Source: an uncultured Lachnospiraceae bacterium
Lineage (GTDB): Bacteria > Bacillota > Clostridia > Lachnospirales > Lachnospiraceae
Direction: 5' to 3'
NCBI GenBank assembly: GCA_958402795.1
Contig: CATXUX010000009.1
Span: forward strand, 1 to 64,000
Length of the DNA: 64,000 nucleotides
Position 1 is the stretch's first letter. Each line of letters opens with the position of its first letter. Below the pieces are notes generated by a model. The model saw nothing but the letters and a program-made list of their open reading frames with translations, searched no databases and was not told the origin of the DNA. Below are positions 1-9,263 of the stretch, one piece after another. A program made the position numbers and the translations under genes.

Positions 1-723
1 TATACCGTATTCAGTTCGAGACCTGAATCATCAGTATAACTGGTTCCACTGACTGTTGCTACCGCACGATAGGTTCCGGAAGAACCGGTCTTGCGCTCCA
101 GATAGTAGCCTTCCGCTCCATCTACAGCACTCCACTCAATTGTAATTACACTACCGCAAGAAGATGTACTTTCGATGGCTGGCATACCCAGTTCTACTTT
201 TGGCATCGTCGCACTTGCCACATCCGCATACGCACCGTACTTGTAACTGCTATCAATCACATAGTATCCTCTGACTGTATAACTCCGGCTTGCACCCTGT
301 TCCACACTCTTGTCTGTGTAGGTCGTACCACTCTTCACCATTGCAATCTTTGCACTGGTATTTTCAGCATCATAGACCAGATATCCATCTGCCCCTTCCA
401 CTGCATCCCAGTTCAGCACAATGCCGTCTGTGCTACCTGCTGCGGTCAGGTTCTTCACCTGCTCCAAACAGTCGGTCTTTGTATACTTGCCTGCCGTATA
501 TTTGCCCTTTGTCTCCCCGCTGTAAGCACGTACCCGGTAATAGTATACCGTATTCAGTTCGAGACTCGAATCAGTATAACTGGTTCCACTGACCGTTGCT
601 ACCGCACGGTAGGTTCCGGAAGAACCGGTCTTGCGCTCCAGATAGTAGCCTTCCGCTCCGTCTACGGCACTCCACTCAATTGTAATAGTGCTACCGCAAG
701 AAGATGTATTTTCGATGGTTGGA
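1..723 (-). repeat. Near-identical 540-bp internal repeat encoding FN3 pairs
   Basis: The segments at 1-180 and 544-720 are almost identical at DNA level, differing by a 3-bp indel and a few substitutions. They encode the same FN3 domain (SCGS.ITIEWSAVDGAEGY). The repeat unit is about 180 codons, two FN3 domains. Such identity suggests recent duplication or homogenisation and could let the domain number change by recombination. Confidence 0.85.
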
Positions 724-3700
724 ACTGTCAGCTCAGCACAAGCTGTTATCTCATTACTATAACCTCCAGTAACCATAGTTTCGTCTTCTGAAACAGAATA
801 CCCCTGGACTCGGAATTTATATTCTGAATTATAATCAAGATCAAATTCATAAGAAGTAGCATCTATGGTATCTACTACTTCGAAGCTTGTAGAATCAGGT
901 ACTCTACACATAACATAATAATTGGTATAGTCACTGCTCTGGTTCCATTTCAAGACCAAATGATTACCGCTTATTATCTCACTTGTTAGTATGATGCGTT
1001 CCAAATCACTTTGAAGAATTTCATAAGTAGCAGATATCTTACCCGTGTACGCACCGATACCTTCGGCATATACAATGGCCGTACCCACACCGTTTTGCTT
1101 TTCATATGTTACTGTAAAGTCTTTTCCTTCTGTCAGGCCACTGATTTTTATAGAAGGTTCAATTACCTCTCCTTCATAGTAGTACTTACTTTCCAAGCCT
1201 GAAATCTGATAATCATACTCCAAGGTAATAAGATTGTTCTCTGAGTGAACCTTTTCTTTTACTGTAGGATAAATATAAATCGAACGAATTCCTGTTATAT
1301 TATCTGTTGCACTTCCGTTGCTTTCGCTCTTAAATACAATGTCATAACAGGTGGTATCATTTTCCCCATTTTGTACACTCTTGTTATTGGAAATTTCTGC
1401 ATTAGACGCATTAACATTAATACCGTTCTTGCCGTTACGTTGAATCAAACTATTTGAAATGTTGACCGTACTATTTCCTTGGACGCTAATTCCATCTCCT
1501 TCATTATCTAAGATGTTACATTCATCAATAGTAGCATTGGCTGAGGCAAACAACCAAATACCTATTGCTGGATTCTCCGCTTCTTTAGTATTGCTATTGT
1601 TTAACACATTATTTTTGCTTAAAGCAACACTTCCGCCAGATAATGCAATTCCACTCGCCTTGTTTTTGTTTACATTATTCTCTGTAACGGACGTGCCACT
1701 CTGCATATTTTCAACGTATATCCCATTGCCACTATTTTCAGAGACTTCATTATTTATTATTGTCGCTACACCATTTTTCCCAGAAATTCCATTGTTTACT
1801 TGATTCATTACGATATTTCCAGAAACCATGGCAGAAGAAACATACATTAGTGCAATACCATTATTTTTAGAATCTTTTACAATATTATTGCTAATTGTAG
1901 AATTTCCCCCTGACACCAAAATCCCAGAACTCTGATTTTCAAGCACCGTATTAGTGTCAATCAAAAGATTGTCCGATTGATGTGCATAAATTGCATACTG
2001 CCCGCACCCTCGAATTTCGTTTTCTTTAATCTGTACGGAAGTGTTATTTTCCGAATAAACTCCATTTTCTCCCGCATCAGAAATATTGTTATTTATAACC
2101 TGTGCTGTTGCTCCGGCTTTAATACGAACTGCGTTAAGTCCTGCGTTATTAAGTACATTATTGGTTACTGAAACATTCGATGTCGGCGCCAATTCGCTGC
2201 CTGCAGAAAACAGCGTAATTAACACTAGATTACCCGCTGACTTTGTTCCATCCGTACTTGCAGTTACGTTATTATTGCTGATTGTACCTGTTGAACTATA
2301 AAGATTTCCAAAGCTGCGAACATCTTTTGCTGTATTGTTGGAAATATCAAATTCCGTTGTTGCATCCAAATTGATGCAGCTATTGTAAATGTTTGAAAAA
2401 GTATTTCCAGTTACTGATATATTATTGGAAACCGCATCACCATGATGATTTCCAACACCATTCAATACATTTTCAAATAAACAACCACTTACCATAATAT
2501 TCGCGCACGGAGTATAATCAAAAGGTTCCGCTCCATTTGACGTCTCACTTGAACAATAGTCTAATTGAAGTGCTTCTGCGCTATTACCGTCATATTCCAT
2601 GTATTCAATATCAGAGAAGTTGGAAGCATCCGGTAGTATAGCAGAATAATCCACGTCATCTGCAAATACGAAATTTTTAAATGTGACATTACTAATCGTA
2701 GCATCCTTTACACCTACCAATTCAGTGTGATGCGTTCCACATACATTCTGAATGGTAAAATTATTCAAATTTAAGTTTGATCCATGTGCAAAATACATGA
2801 TTCCACGCAGTATTGCACCGTCGCCTACATTTCCATCCCAAGTCCCACCCGAAATGCTAATGTTAGAGAACTGTGAATATCCGCCATCTTTTATACCACT
2901 TTTATCGCCATTGATCAGCATAAACAACGTCGGATTATTTCTAACTATCGTTGCTCCCTCATCTAGTTGAAAATTTGTATCTGAATATACAATAAGGCAA
3001 GAATCCAGATAGTATGTACCAGCAGGAACAATAACCGTAATTTCACCTTCTACAACTTTTGCCATGTCAAGAGCATTCTGTATCGCAGTCGAATCAGCAT
3101 CTAGATCTGTTCCGTCTGCTCCAAAGTCAACTACATTAAATTGATTTCCCTCAGTTGAAATAGTTGTTGCCGTTACGCTGTCCGAATATTCACTTAACTT
3201 ATAATCGCCTTCATCCGTTTCAAAATAAGCACGCACAGCAAATGTATACGTTGTATCAGGTTTCAAATCATAAATTGTTACAGTTTTTTCTGTACTTTGT
3301 CGAATTTTCACATATTCGCCATTTTCTAATGAACCAATCTGGTAACCAGTAGCTCCTTCTATACCATCCCAAGACAAGGTTGCCACTATACCGCTAATGC
3401 TAACATTAAGATTTTCAGGAGTATTAAGATAGCTTGTCTTCACATACTTTCCTGATGTATATGCACTATGATACTTTGTGCTTTGTTCGTATTGGTATGC
3501 ACGCACTCTGTAATAGTAAACCGTATTGAGTTCCAGTGTTTCCGAAAAAGAAGTTTCGCTTATATCTGCAATGAATTCATAACTACCATCTTCTCCTTCA
3601 CGCCGTTCAATCTCGTATCCATCGGCTCCGTTTACAGCTTCCCATTGAAGTTCAACTGTTTTTCCCATCGACTGAATATTTGTTATCGTTGGCGTTACAA

Positions 3701-4886
3701 GTTTTGCTTCTACTGTAACGGTAATATTTTCCGAGTACGGACTATACCTATATGAAGTACCCTCTACATAAAATGCTCTAATAGCATACGTGTAGTCCGC
3801 GCCTACTTCCACATTTTTATCAACATATTGAGTTTCACTTACTGTTGCAATCTTAGTATAAACATTATCTGCAACCAAATAAACGATATACTTTTGGGCA
3901 TTATCTACCGCATCCCATATTAGAGCATTACCATCCGCACGATCTTGCACTTTAAAATTTACAATCTGATTCAAATAATCCGTTTTCACATATTTTCCAG
4001 GTGTATAATTACTTAAAACATCACCATTGTAAGCTTTAACTCGATAATAATAGACTGTTCCTAGTTCAAGCCCGGTATCCGTGTATGTATTTCCTTTGCA
4101 ATCAGAAACTACGGCATATGTACCAGAACTTCCTTTTTTTCGTTCCAGAATATATCCTTGTGCACTTTCAATCTCAGACCATGTAATTGTGATCTGTGAT
4201 CCAAGCGCCTTTGTGCTTTCAATTACTGGATCAGATAATTCGAGTAATCCCGTTGCAAAAACCGTAACTGGATCAGCATACCCGCCATATTTATAGGCAT
4301 CCTCCACAATACAATAAGCTCTAACAGTATAAGAATATGTGCTATTTGCCGCAACTGCTTTATCGGTATATGACAGGTTATCAGCATCAACCATGGCAAT
4401 TTTGCTCAATGAGTCAGCATTATAATAAATAATGTATCCATCTGCATTTTCTACAGCATTCCACTGTAACGTAACTCCTGCCGGCACTGATTCAGCTTCT
4501 AAAACAGTTACTTTCTCTAAATAATCAGTTTTAACATATTTGCCAGGTGGATACTCACTCGCAACATTTCCATTAAATGCCCTGACTCTATAATAATATA
4601 CGGTATTGAGTTCAAGACCTGTTTCCTTGAAAGTGTTCTCTGTAACAGTTGCAATTTGACTGTAAGTACCAGTACTTCCTAGTTTACGCTCTACCGTATA
4701 TTCTGTTGCATTCTCAACTGCATTCCAAGTAAGTTCAACTTCGCTTCCTGAAACATTTACAGTCTCTATCGTTGGTTTATCAAGTACTAAAATATCAGAA
4801 GACGTTTCGTCTACAGCATAAACTGGTAGCATTGACTCTAATATAAAAACAACGACTAAAAATATCCCTAAGAATTTCTGTTTCAT
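1..4886 (-). CDS. Large secreted FN3/parallel beta-helix surface protein (C-terminus beyond window)
   Basis: The reading frame is open from an ATG at 4886 to the window edge, about 1628 codons. Residues 1-24 form a signal peptide (KQKF, a hydrophobic core, then PVYA). About six fibronectin type III domains follow (nt 4800-3160; WNAV..A.GY and YYYRVRAY motifs). Next is a pectate-lyase-3-type right-handed beta-helix (nt about 3145-1250), opening with NVVDFGADGTD and continuing with many NNxI / SGNxV rungs. Then comes a short Y-x-G-x..P beta domain (nt about 1230-1010) and at least four more FN3 domains. The ATG overlaps the stop of the upstream epimerase gene by 4 bp (ATGA), so it is probably translated by coupling as the last known gene of the polysaccharide operon. 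Beta-helices of this type bind or cleave polysaccharides; whether this one is an enzyme or an adhesin is unknown. No anchor is visible because the C-terminus is missing. Confidence 0.9.
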   Translation of the reverse strand, partial: MKQKFLGIFLVVVFILESMLPVYAVDETSSDILVLDKPTIETVNVSGSEVELTWNAVENATEYTVERKLGSTGTYSQIATVTENTFKETGLELNTVYYYRVRAFNGNVASEYPPGKYVKTDYLEKVTVLEAESVPAGVTLQWNAVENADGYIIYYNADSLSKIAMVDADNLSYTDKAVAANSTYSYTVRAYCIVEDAYKYGGYADPVTVFATGLLELSDPVIESTKALGSQITITWSEIESAQGYILERKKGSSGTYAVVSDCKGNTYTDTGLELGTVYYYRVKAYNGDVLSNYTPGKYVKTDYLNQIVNFKVQDRADGNALIWDAVDNAQKYIVYLVADNVYTKIATVSETQYVDKNVEVGADYTYAIRAFYVEGTSYRYSPYSENITVTVEAKLVTPTITNIQSMGKTVELQWEAVNGADGYEIERREGEDGSYEFIADISETSFSETLELNTVYYYRVRAYQYEQSTKYHSAYTSGKYVKTSYLNTPENLNVSISGIVATLSWDGIEGATGYQIGSLENGEYVKIRQSTEKTVTIYDLKPDTTYTFAVRAYFETDEGDYKLSEYSDSVTATTISTEGNQFNVVDFGADGTDLDADSTAIQNALDMAKVVEGEITVIVPAGTYYLDSCLIVYSDTNFQLDEGATIVRNNPTLFMLINGDKSGIKDGGYSQFSNISISGGTWDGNVGDGAILRGIMYFAHGSNLNLNNFTIQNVCGTHHTELVGVKDATISNVTFKNFVFADDVDYSAILPDASNFSDIEYMEYDGNSAEALQLDYCSSETSNGAEPFDYTPCANIMVSGCLFENVLNGVGNHHGDAVSNNISVTGNTFSNIYNSCINLDATTEFDISNNTAKDVRSFGNLYSSTGTISNNNVTASTDGTKSAGNLVLITLFSAGSELAPTSNVSVTNNVLNNAGLNAVRIKAGATAQVINNNISDAGENGVYSENNTSVQIKENEIRGCGQYAIYAHQSDNLLIDTNTVLENQSSGILVSGGNSTISNNIVKDSKNNGIALMYVSSAMVSGNIVMNQVNNGISGKNGVATIINNEVSENSGNGIYVENMQSGTSVTENNVNKNKASGIALSGGSVALSKNNVLNNSNTKEAENPAIGIWLFASANATIDECNILDNEGDGISVQGNSTVNISNSLIQRNGKNGINVNASNAEISNNKSVQNGENDTTCYDIVFKSESNGSATDNITGIRSIYIYPTVKEKVHSENNLITLEYDYQISGLESKYYYEGEVIEPSIKISGLTEGKDFTVTYEKQNGVGTAIVYAEGIGAYTGKISATYEILQSDLERIILTSEIISGNHLVLKWNQSSDYTNYYVMCRVPDSTSFEVVDTIDATSYEFDLDYNSEYKFRVQGYSVSEDETMVTGGYSNEITACAELTVPTIENTSSCGSTITIEWSAVDGAEGYYLERKTGSSGTYRAVATVSGTSYTDSSLELNTVYYYRVRAYSGETKGKYTAGKYTKTDCLEQVKNLTAAGSTDGIVLNWDAVEGADGYLVYDAENTSAKIAMVKSGTTYTDKSVEQGASRSYTVRGYYVIDSSYKYGAYADVASATMPKVELGMPAIESTSSCGSVITIEWSAVDGAEGYYLERKTGSSGTYRAVATVSGTSYTDDSGLELNTV

Positions 4887-5905
4887 ATATGATTCTCACT
4901 TTCATTAAGATTTTTTTTCATATCTGCAATCATATATTTGTACATGCTTACTAGATCAGTATTAGCTTCCCATCCCAGTTCCCTCAGCTTTGATGTATCT
5001 AGATTCATGTGAAGCGTTTCTGCATATCCAAATTTTGAGATATCCTCTGATTCATTAACTACAACAGCTATTTTGTCTTTCGCACATTTTTTAACTACAA
5101 GTTCTGCCATTTCATAGATAGAACAATATGTCTTTTCATTTGCGGCATTATATGCTTCTCCTGATTTACCGTTCGCCAAAACCGTCAAGATTGCATTAAC
5201 TGCATCATCAACATATAAATAGTTCCGTTTTGTTTGACCTTTGGTATTTAGTGTAATATTTCTTTGTTCAATTACACATCGAGCAAATTCAGCAAATACA
5301 CGACCATCATTATAATCCACACCAGGACCAAATGTCTGCGTTAACCTAAGTACTGTTGCAGGCACACCGTACTCGGCAGCATAGGATGCACAAAGGCTTT
5401 CACACATTCTCTTGCCTTCCGGATAACATGATCTGACCGACATAGGGTCAATATTGGTTGAATGATTTTCATTTATTTTTTCATCATTATCTGGGGTTCC
5501 ATAGACCTCCATGCTTGATAGATAGACAAATCCTTTTACCATATTCAATTTGGCGAACTCAAGTAAGTTCTTTGTTCCATCCAGAGCTGTCATTATGGTT
5601 TCAACCGGTCGATTTACAAATTCCTTACTTGAGGTCTGACTGGCCCCATGAATAATATAATCAACATCCTTTTTTGCAAGACTGAGTTCACAAACATCCG
5701 CCACCAAAAACTCTAATTCATCACACCGGTAATCTCCAAAGATCTGCTTTGCTTTATCCAAATTTCTTACTACAGCTGTAATTTTGATTTTGTTATTAAG
5801 TTGTGCATTTGTCTTTAACAATGTTTTTACTAACGTTTTTCCAATCAATCCAGTTGCACCTGTAATCAGAAATTTGTTTCCTGCAAAAAATTTATAATCC
5901 ATCAT
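4883..5905 (-). CDS. NAD-dependent epimerase/dehydratase (extended SDR)
   Basis: 340 residues, the usual length for a nucleotide-sugar epimerase or dehydratase. The N-terminal Rossmann motif is FLITGATGLIGKTL, the SDR Ser is in YLSSMEVYG, and the catalytic Tyr-Lys pair is in SCYPEGKRMCES (YxxxK). It probably remodels a sugar nucleotide or CDP-linked precursor for the surface polymer in the cytoplasm; the substrate cannot be read from sequence. The start has an AGGAGG-like ribosome site. The stop overlaps the start of the FN3/beta-helix gene (ATGA). It lies downstream of the flippase in the same operon. Two adjacent ATG codons are present at 5905 and 5902. Confidence 0.88.
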   Translation of the reverse strand: MMDYKFFAGNKFLITGATGLIGKTLVKTLLKTNAQLNNKIKITAVVRNLDKAKQIFGDYRCDELEFLVADVCELSLAKKDVDYIIHGASQTSSKEFVNRPVETIMTALDGTKNLLEFAKLNMVKGFVYLSSMEVYGTPDNDEKINENHSTNIDPMSVRSCYPEGKRMCESLCASYAAEYGVPATVLRLTQTFGPGVDYNDGRVFAEFARCVIEQRNITLNTKGQTKRNYLYVDDAVNAILTVLANGKSGEAYNAANEKTYCSIYEMAELVVKKCAKDKIAVVVNESEDISKFGYAETLHMNLDTSKLRELGWEANTDLVSMYKYMIADMKKNLNESENHI

Positions 5906-5924
5906 CCAGTCCTCCCTCCTACTT

Positions 5925-7346
5925 TTATTTATGTTTCCATAATGACTTAAAAAATGTAATTCCCATTTTTTCTGCTGAAACTACAAATTCCTTATTCATC
6001 CAAATCGAATATACGCATACGATAATCAACATTATCACATTTAAAATTGTAACATTGATATAATATGTTATTGCAAGAACGCATGCTACTATTATGGAAG
6101 ATATCAGTGTCGGTGTCGCTATTTTCATTTTAATTGTTTTATTTATATCTATATAACGAATGACAGCCATACTTCCAAAGGCAATCAGTGTAGACAATGA
6201 TGCCGCATAAAGTCCCAGTTTCGATATTAAAGCCAAATGAACTAAGATATTAATAATTGCAGATGCAACCGAAGTATATGCAACCTTCTTTGAATCTTTT
6301 TGTGCAACATAGATACAGCTGTAAAGTCCAACCACTACACGTAACAGCATCGCATACATTAAGATGATAATCTGCGGATACGCTTCACTATATCTATCGT
6401 TAATCATGATAGGGAAAATGAATGGCATACAAGCACAAATAATAAAGCATGCACACGAAAATAGTTTATACATTGTTGTAATGACTTCACTAAGGAAAAT
6501 ATCTCTGTCCTCATCTTGATAATGTAAAGAAACTGTTTCCGTCCAAGAAAGATTGAAAATGTTATAAAACTGGATAAAAACACTTGAAAATTTGTTTGCT
6601 ACTGTGTATATTCCATTAACAGCTACCCCTAAAATATAAGACACAATCGTTCGGTCTGACACATTCACCACCCACCAGGCAAGATTGTTCGGTATCAGTG
6701 GCAATGAATATCTGCGCACCTTAACATATGTTGATTTATGGATTTTTTTTATGTCAAAATATTCCCAAGGATGTATTGCAGCGCACAAATAAAGAATTGT
6801 CAGAACCTGCGCAAGTAACGTTGCAAGAAAAAGGCCGGAAAGACCAGCTTTCATAATGACAAGCATTATTACATTTAAAACGACTGTTGCTGAAGCCGAG
6901 ATAAAGCTGGCCATTGCATATATTTTACTTTTCCCTATGCCTCTTACGAATTGCATAAGCAATGCCGTATACACATGTAGAACAACGTACGCAATTAAAA
7001 ATGGTCCAAAGGAAAAATTATTTATAATTGTAATGGTCCCCAGAACAATCGTATACAGTACAGACTGAATTGTATTTACAGCTAAAATAGTTGAAAACAG
7101 CTCTGATTGTTTTTCCTTATTTCCTCTACACTCCAACATAAATCTGAAAAGTCCCTGATCAAATTGCCAGTTGACCAAAGGTAAAAGAAGTGTTCCGTAA
7201 GTAACAAGTAAGTCAAATGAGCCATACTCCGATGTGTCCAGCAAAGCTGTATAAAGGGGCAAGAGTAAGAAGCTGATGCACTGCGTACAGATTTTTCCAA
7301 ATGTTAGAATTGCTGTGTTTTTTGCCAGATCTTTTTCTCTGCTCAT
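5925..7346 (-). CDS. wzx: Polysaccharide flippase (Wzx/MOP superfamily)
   Basis: About 473 residues, almost wholly hydrophobic with 12-14 predicted membrane spans. It has the typical MOP opening (KNTAILTFGKICTQCISFLL then PLYTALLDTSEYGSFDL). The family moves undecaprenyl-linked repeat units across the membrane. A longer frame begins at 7367, but the ATG at 7346 (MSREKDLAKN) is preceded by GGAAGG at suitable spacing and starts at the conserved region, so it is preferred. It sits between the cytidylyltransferase and the epimerase and supplies the export step of a Wzx/Wzy pathway together with the polymerase at 9264-10547. Confidence 0.88.
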   Translation of the reverse strand: MSREKDLAKNTAILTFGKICTQCISFLLLPLYTALLDTSEYGSFDLLVTYGTLLLPLVNWQFDQGLFRFMLECRGNKEKQSELFSTILAVNTIQSVLYTIVLGTITIINNFSFGPFLIAYVVLHVYTALLMQFVRGIGKSKIYAMASFISASATVVLNVIMLVIMKAGLSGLFLATLLAQVLTILYLCAAIHPWEYFDIKKIHKSTYVKVRRYSLPLIPNNLAWWVVNVSDRTIVSYILGVAVNGIYTVANKFSSVFIQFYNIFNLSWTETVSLHYQDEDRDIFLSEVITTMYKLFSCACFIICACMPFIFPIMINDRYSEAYPQIIILMYAMLLRVVVGLYSCIYVAQKDSKKVAYTSVASAIINILVHLALISKLGLYAASLSTLIAFGSMAVIRYIDINKTIKMKIATPTLISSIIVACVLAITYYINVTILNVIMLIIVCVYSIWMNKEFVVSAEKMGITFFKSLWKHK

Positions 7347-7395
7347 CGCTTTTCTACCTTCCCACATGATAAATTTTCTTCATGCATAAATTCAA

Positions 7396-8121
7396 TCACT
7401 CTAATCCATATATTTGTGCATTTTCTTTCGCTTCCAAAACTGCTCTCATCATGTAAAAATCGTCAGGAGTGGTTATTTTAATATTTTCATATGGTCCGTC
7501 TACCATATAAAGCTGTTTCCCATAATACTGCATCATTGTGCAAGAGTCGATAAATGTGCTAATTTCATCTTGAAGAGCATGGTTATGCGCATCTAATATT
7601 TCATCTAGCCAGAATGACTGTGGTGCTTTTGCAACCCTGGACTTTTCTCTGGCAGGTACGATTTCTACTTTATTGTTGTCATCTACAACAACAATAGTTT
7701 CCTTTACAATGCCAGCTGTTATCGCACTACCATTTTCTTCTACACATCTAATATTTTCTGAGATAAGCTTCGAGTTGATCAAAGGGCGAACCCCATCGTG
7801 AATCAGTACAATGGATTTTTCATCGCCTGCCACCTCTTTCGCAGCTAAAAGTCCGTTATAAATTGATAATTGTCCAGTTTTTCCACCAGGAACAACTCTC
7901 TTTACCTTCTCGATACGATATTTATAAAGTTGTTCTTGTAAGTATGGAATCCACTCTTCAACACAGGAAATCACAACAGCATCTATCTCTTTATTATGTT
8001 CAAAGTGTTCCAGTGTGTAGATAATGATAGGCTTATTATATATTTCCAAAAATTGCTTTGGTTTATCCTTGCTCCTCATTCTTCTGCCAACTCCACCAGC
8101 AAAAATCACGCCTATATTCAT
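7396..8121 (-). CDS. CDP-polyol cytidylyltransferase (TarI/IspD family)
   Basis: 241 residues with the IspD/TarI fold: nucleotide loop FAGGVGRRM, then KPKQFLE, GGKTGQLSIYNGL, HDGVRPLI and the C-terminal ENIKITTPDDFYMMRA. The family transfers CMP from CTP to a sugar-alcohol phosphate (TarI: ribitol-5-P) or to methylerythritol-4-P (IspD). The context argues for the polyol role: it lies in a polysaccharide operon together with a LicD-type phosphotransferase that would use a CDP-linked donor. No TarJ-type reductase is seen, so the exact substrate is open. The ribosome site is GAGGAGA. The start overlaps the stop of the upstream pyruvyl-transferase gene by 4 bp. Confidence 0.82.
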   Translation of the reverse strand: MNIGVIFAGGVGRRMRSKDKPKQFLEIYNKPIIIYTLEHFEHNKEIDAVVISCVEEWIPYLQEQLYKYRIEKVKRVVPGGKTGQLSIYNGLLAAKEVAGDEKSIVLIHDGVRPLINSKLISENIRCVEENGSAITAGIVKETIVVVDDNNKVEIVPAREKSRVAKAPQSFWLDEILDAHNHALQDEISTFIDSCTMMQYYGKQLYMVDGPYENIKITTPDDFYMMRAVLEAKENAQIYGLE

Positions 8122-9248
8122 TTTGTCAATGTCTCCTCTTTTAAATCAGATACTATTTCATCTAGATACTCATGGGATTTTTGAATTAATGGTTGAATCT
8201 TCTTATCAACATCATTCCAGTCAATCGCATTCTTAACATCCTGCGGCTTTCCTTTAATGAGTCCTCTCTCCTCAAGCGCTACACTGTTTAACAAATTAAC
8301 GATTCGATTGTTCCGAAGCACTTGAGTTTCTACATAAAAATTTGTATGTAAAATAATGGAGAATGCTGTGGCATGAAAAGAATTCGTAATTACACACTCG
8401 GCATGATCAATCAATCCAACAAATTCGGCAGGTGTCGCCACACCAAAGTGATTCAAATCTCGATATTTATACCAGCGTTCATTGTCAGATAGAAAAACAA
8501 CATCCCATTTTTTTTCATTTGCATATTTTCTTGCAAAATTCATCGCAGGTAATGCATTGCCACTTTGTCCCATCATAAAAAATAAAATATATGGCTTTCT
8601 CGCTTTATATTCGGAAAATTTTCTCCAATCTTTGGCTTTGTAAAGGAACACTGGATCCAATGTGCAAACAACCGGAGGGAATTCTGAACATCGTTCAAAC
8701 TCAGGCACAATATCCGGTTCTCTCACTGAAATCCTATTATAATCATGTAGCATTTCAGTCATGTCTTGTAACTGATCTTGATTCAAAAAGCTCTTTCCAA
8801 TACTTGCCGCGTAAGAATACTTTTTTTGGTGAGGTTTTACAAAATCAAGGAAAAAGGTGTTGTCGTCTTTTATAATTTCACGATTCCAAACTTGATCTGA
8901 GCCAGTTATAACCGCCTGGTAGTTGTCCACAATCTGCCCCAATTGATCCCGCGTAACATTCTTTGCTTCAATTCGGAAATATTTTTCTCGTGATTGGGCA
9001 AAAACATTATTTCTTTTGTTTATATCCTGATAATCCATTATATATTTACAAATTTTCTTTATTAAGTTTCCTTTTCTTTTTAAACAATACGATGGGGTGT
9101 ATCTTTCATCAATCATTTCACTGCCGTAATCCAGGATGTAAGCTTCCGTGTCTGGGTATTGATTCAGTGTTTCCTGCAAAGCAAATGCCTGCAAAAATGC
9201 TCCGTAATTACAAGCTTTGTGAAATGTGACAATTGCAATCTTGCTCAT
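8118..9248 (-). CDS. Polysaccharide pyruvyl transferase family protein (first copy)
   Basis: 376 residues matching the PF04230 pattern: N-terminal NYGAFLQAFALQ, AVITGSDQVWN, YAASIG, SVREPDIVP, CTLDPVFL and the C-terminal ITNSFHATAFSIILH. The family includes enzymes that move pyruvate from phosphoenolpyruvate onto sugars of exported glycans. In Clostridia many members sit in capsule loci without proven activity. The ribosome site is GAGGAGA. It overlaps the cytidylyltransferase gene by 4 bp. It is a clear paralogue of 11645-12760 in the same operon, so two acidic substituents or two acceptor sugars are possible. Confidence 0.85.
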   Translation of the reverse strand: MSKIAIVTFHKACNYGAFLQAFALQETLNQYPDTEAYILDYGSEMIDERYTPSYCLKRKGNLIKKICKYIMDYQDINKRNNVFAQSREKYFRIEAKNVTRDQLGQIVDNYQAVITGSDQVWNREIIKDDNTFFLDFVKPHQKKYSYAASIGKSFLNQDQLQDMTEMLHDYNRISVREPDIVPEFERCSEFPPVVCTLDPVFLYKAKDWRKFSEYKARKPYILFFMMGQSGNALPAMNFARKYANEKKWDVVFLSDNERWYKYRDLNHFGVATPAEFVGLIDHAECVITNSFHATAFSIILHTNFYVETQVLRNNRIVNLLNSVALEERGLIKGKPQDVKNAIDWNDVDKKIQPLIQKSHEYLDEIVSDLKEETLTK

Positions 9249-9263
9249 CTAAATTCTCCTCGT

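Noticed and set aside
290..4296. Plus-strand frames across the FN3/beta-helix gene
   Set aside because: They are antisense shadows of a continuous minus-strand frame with recognisable domains.
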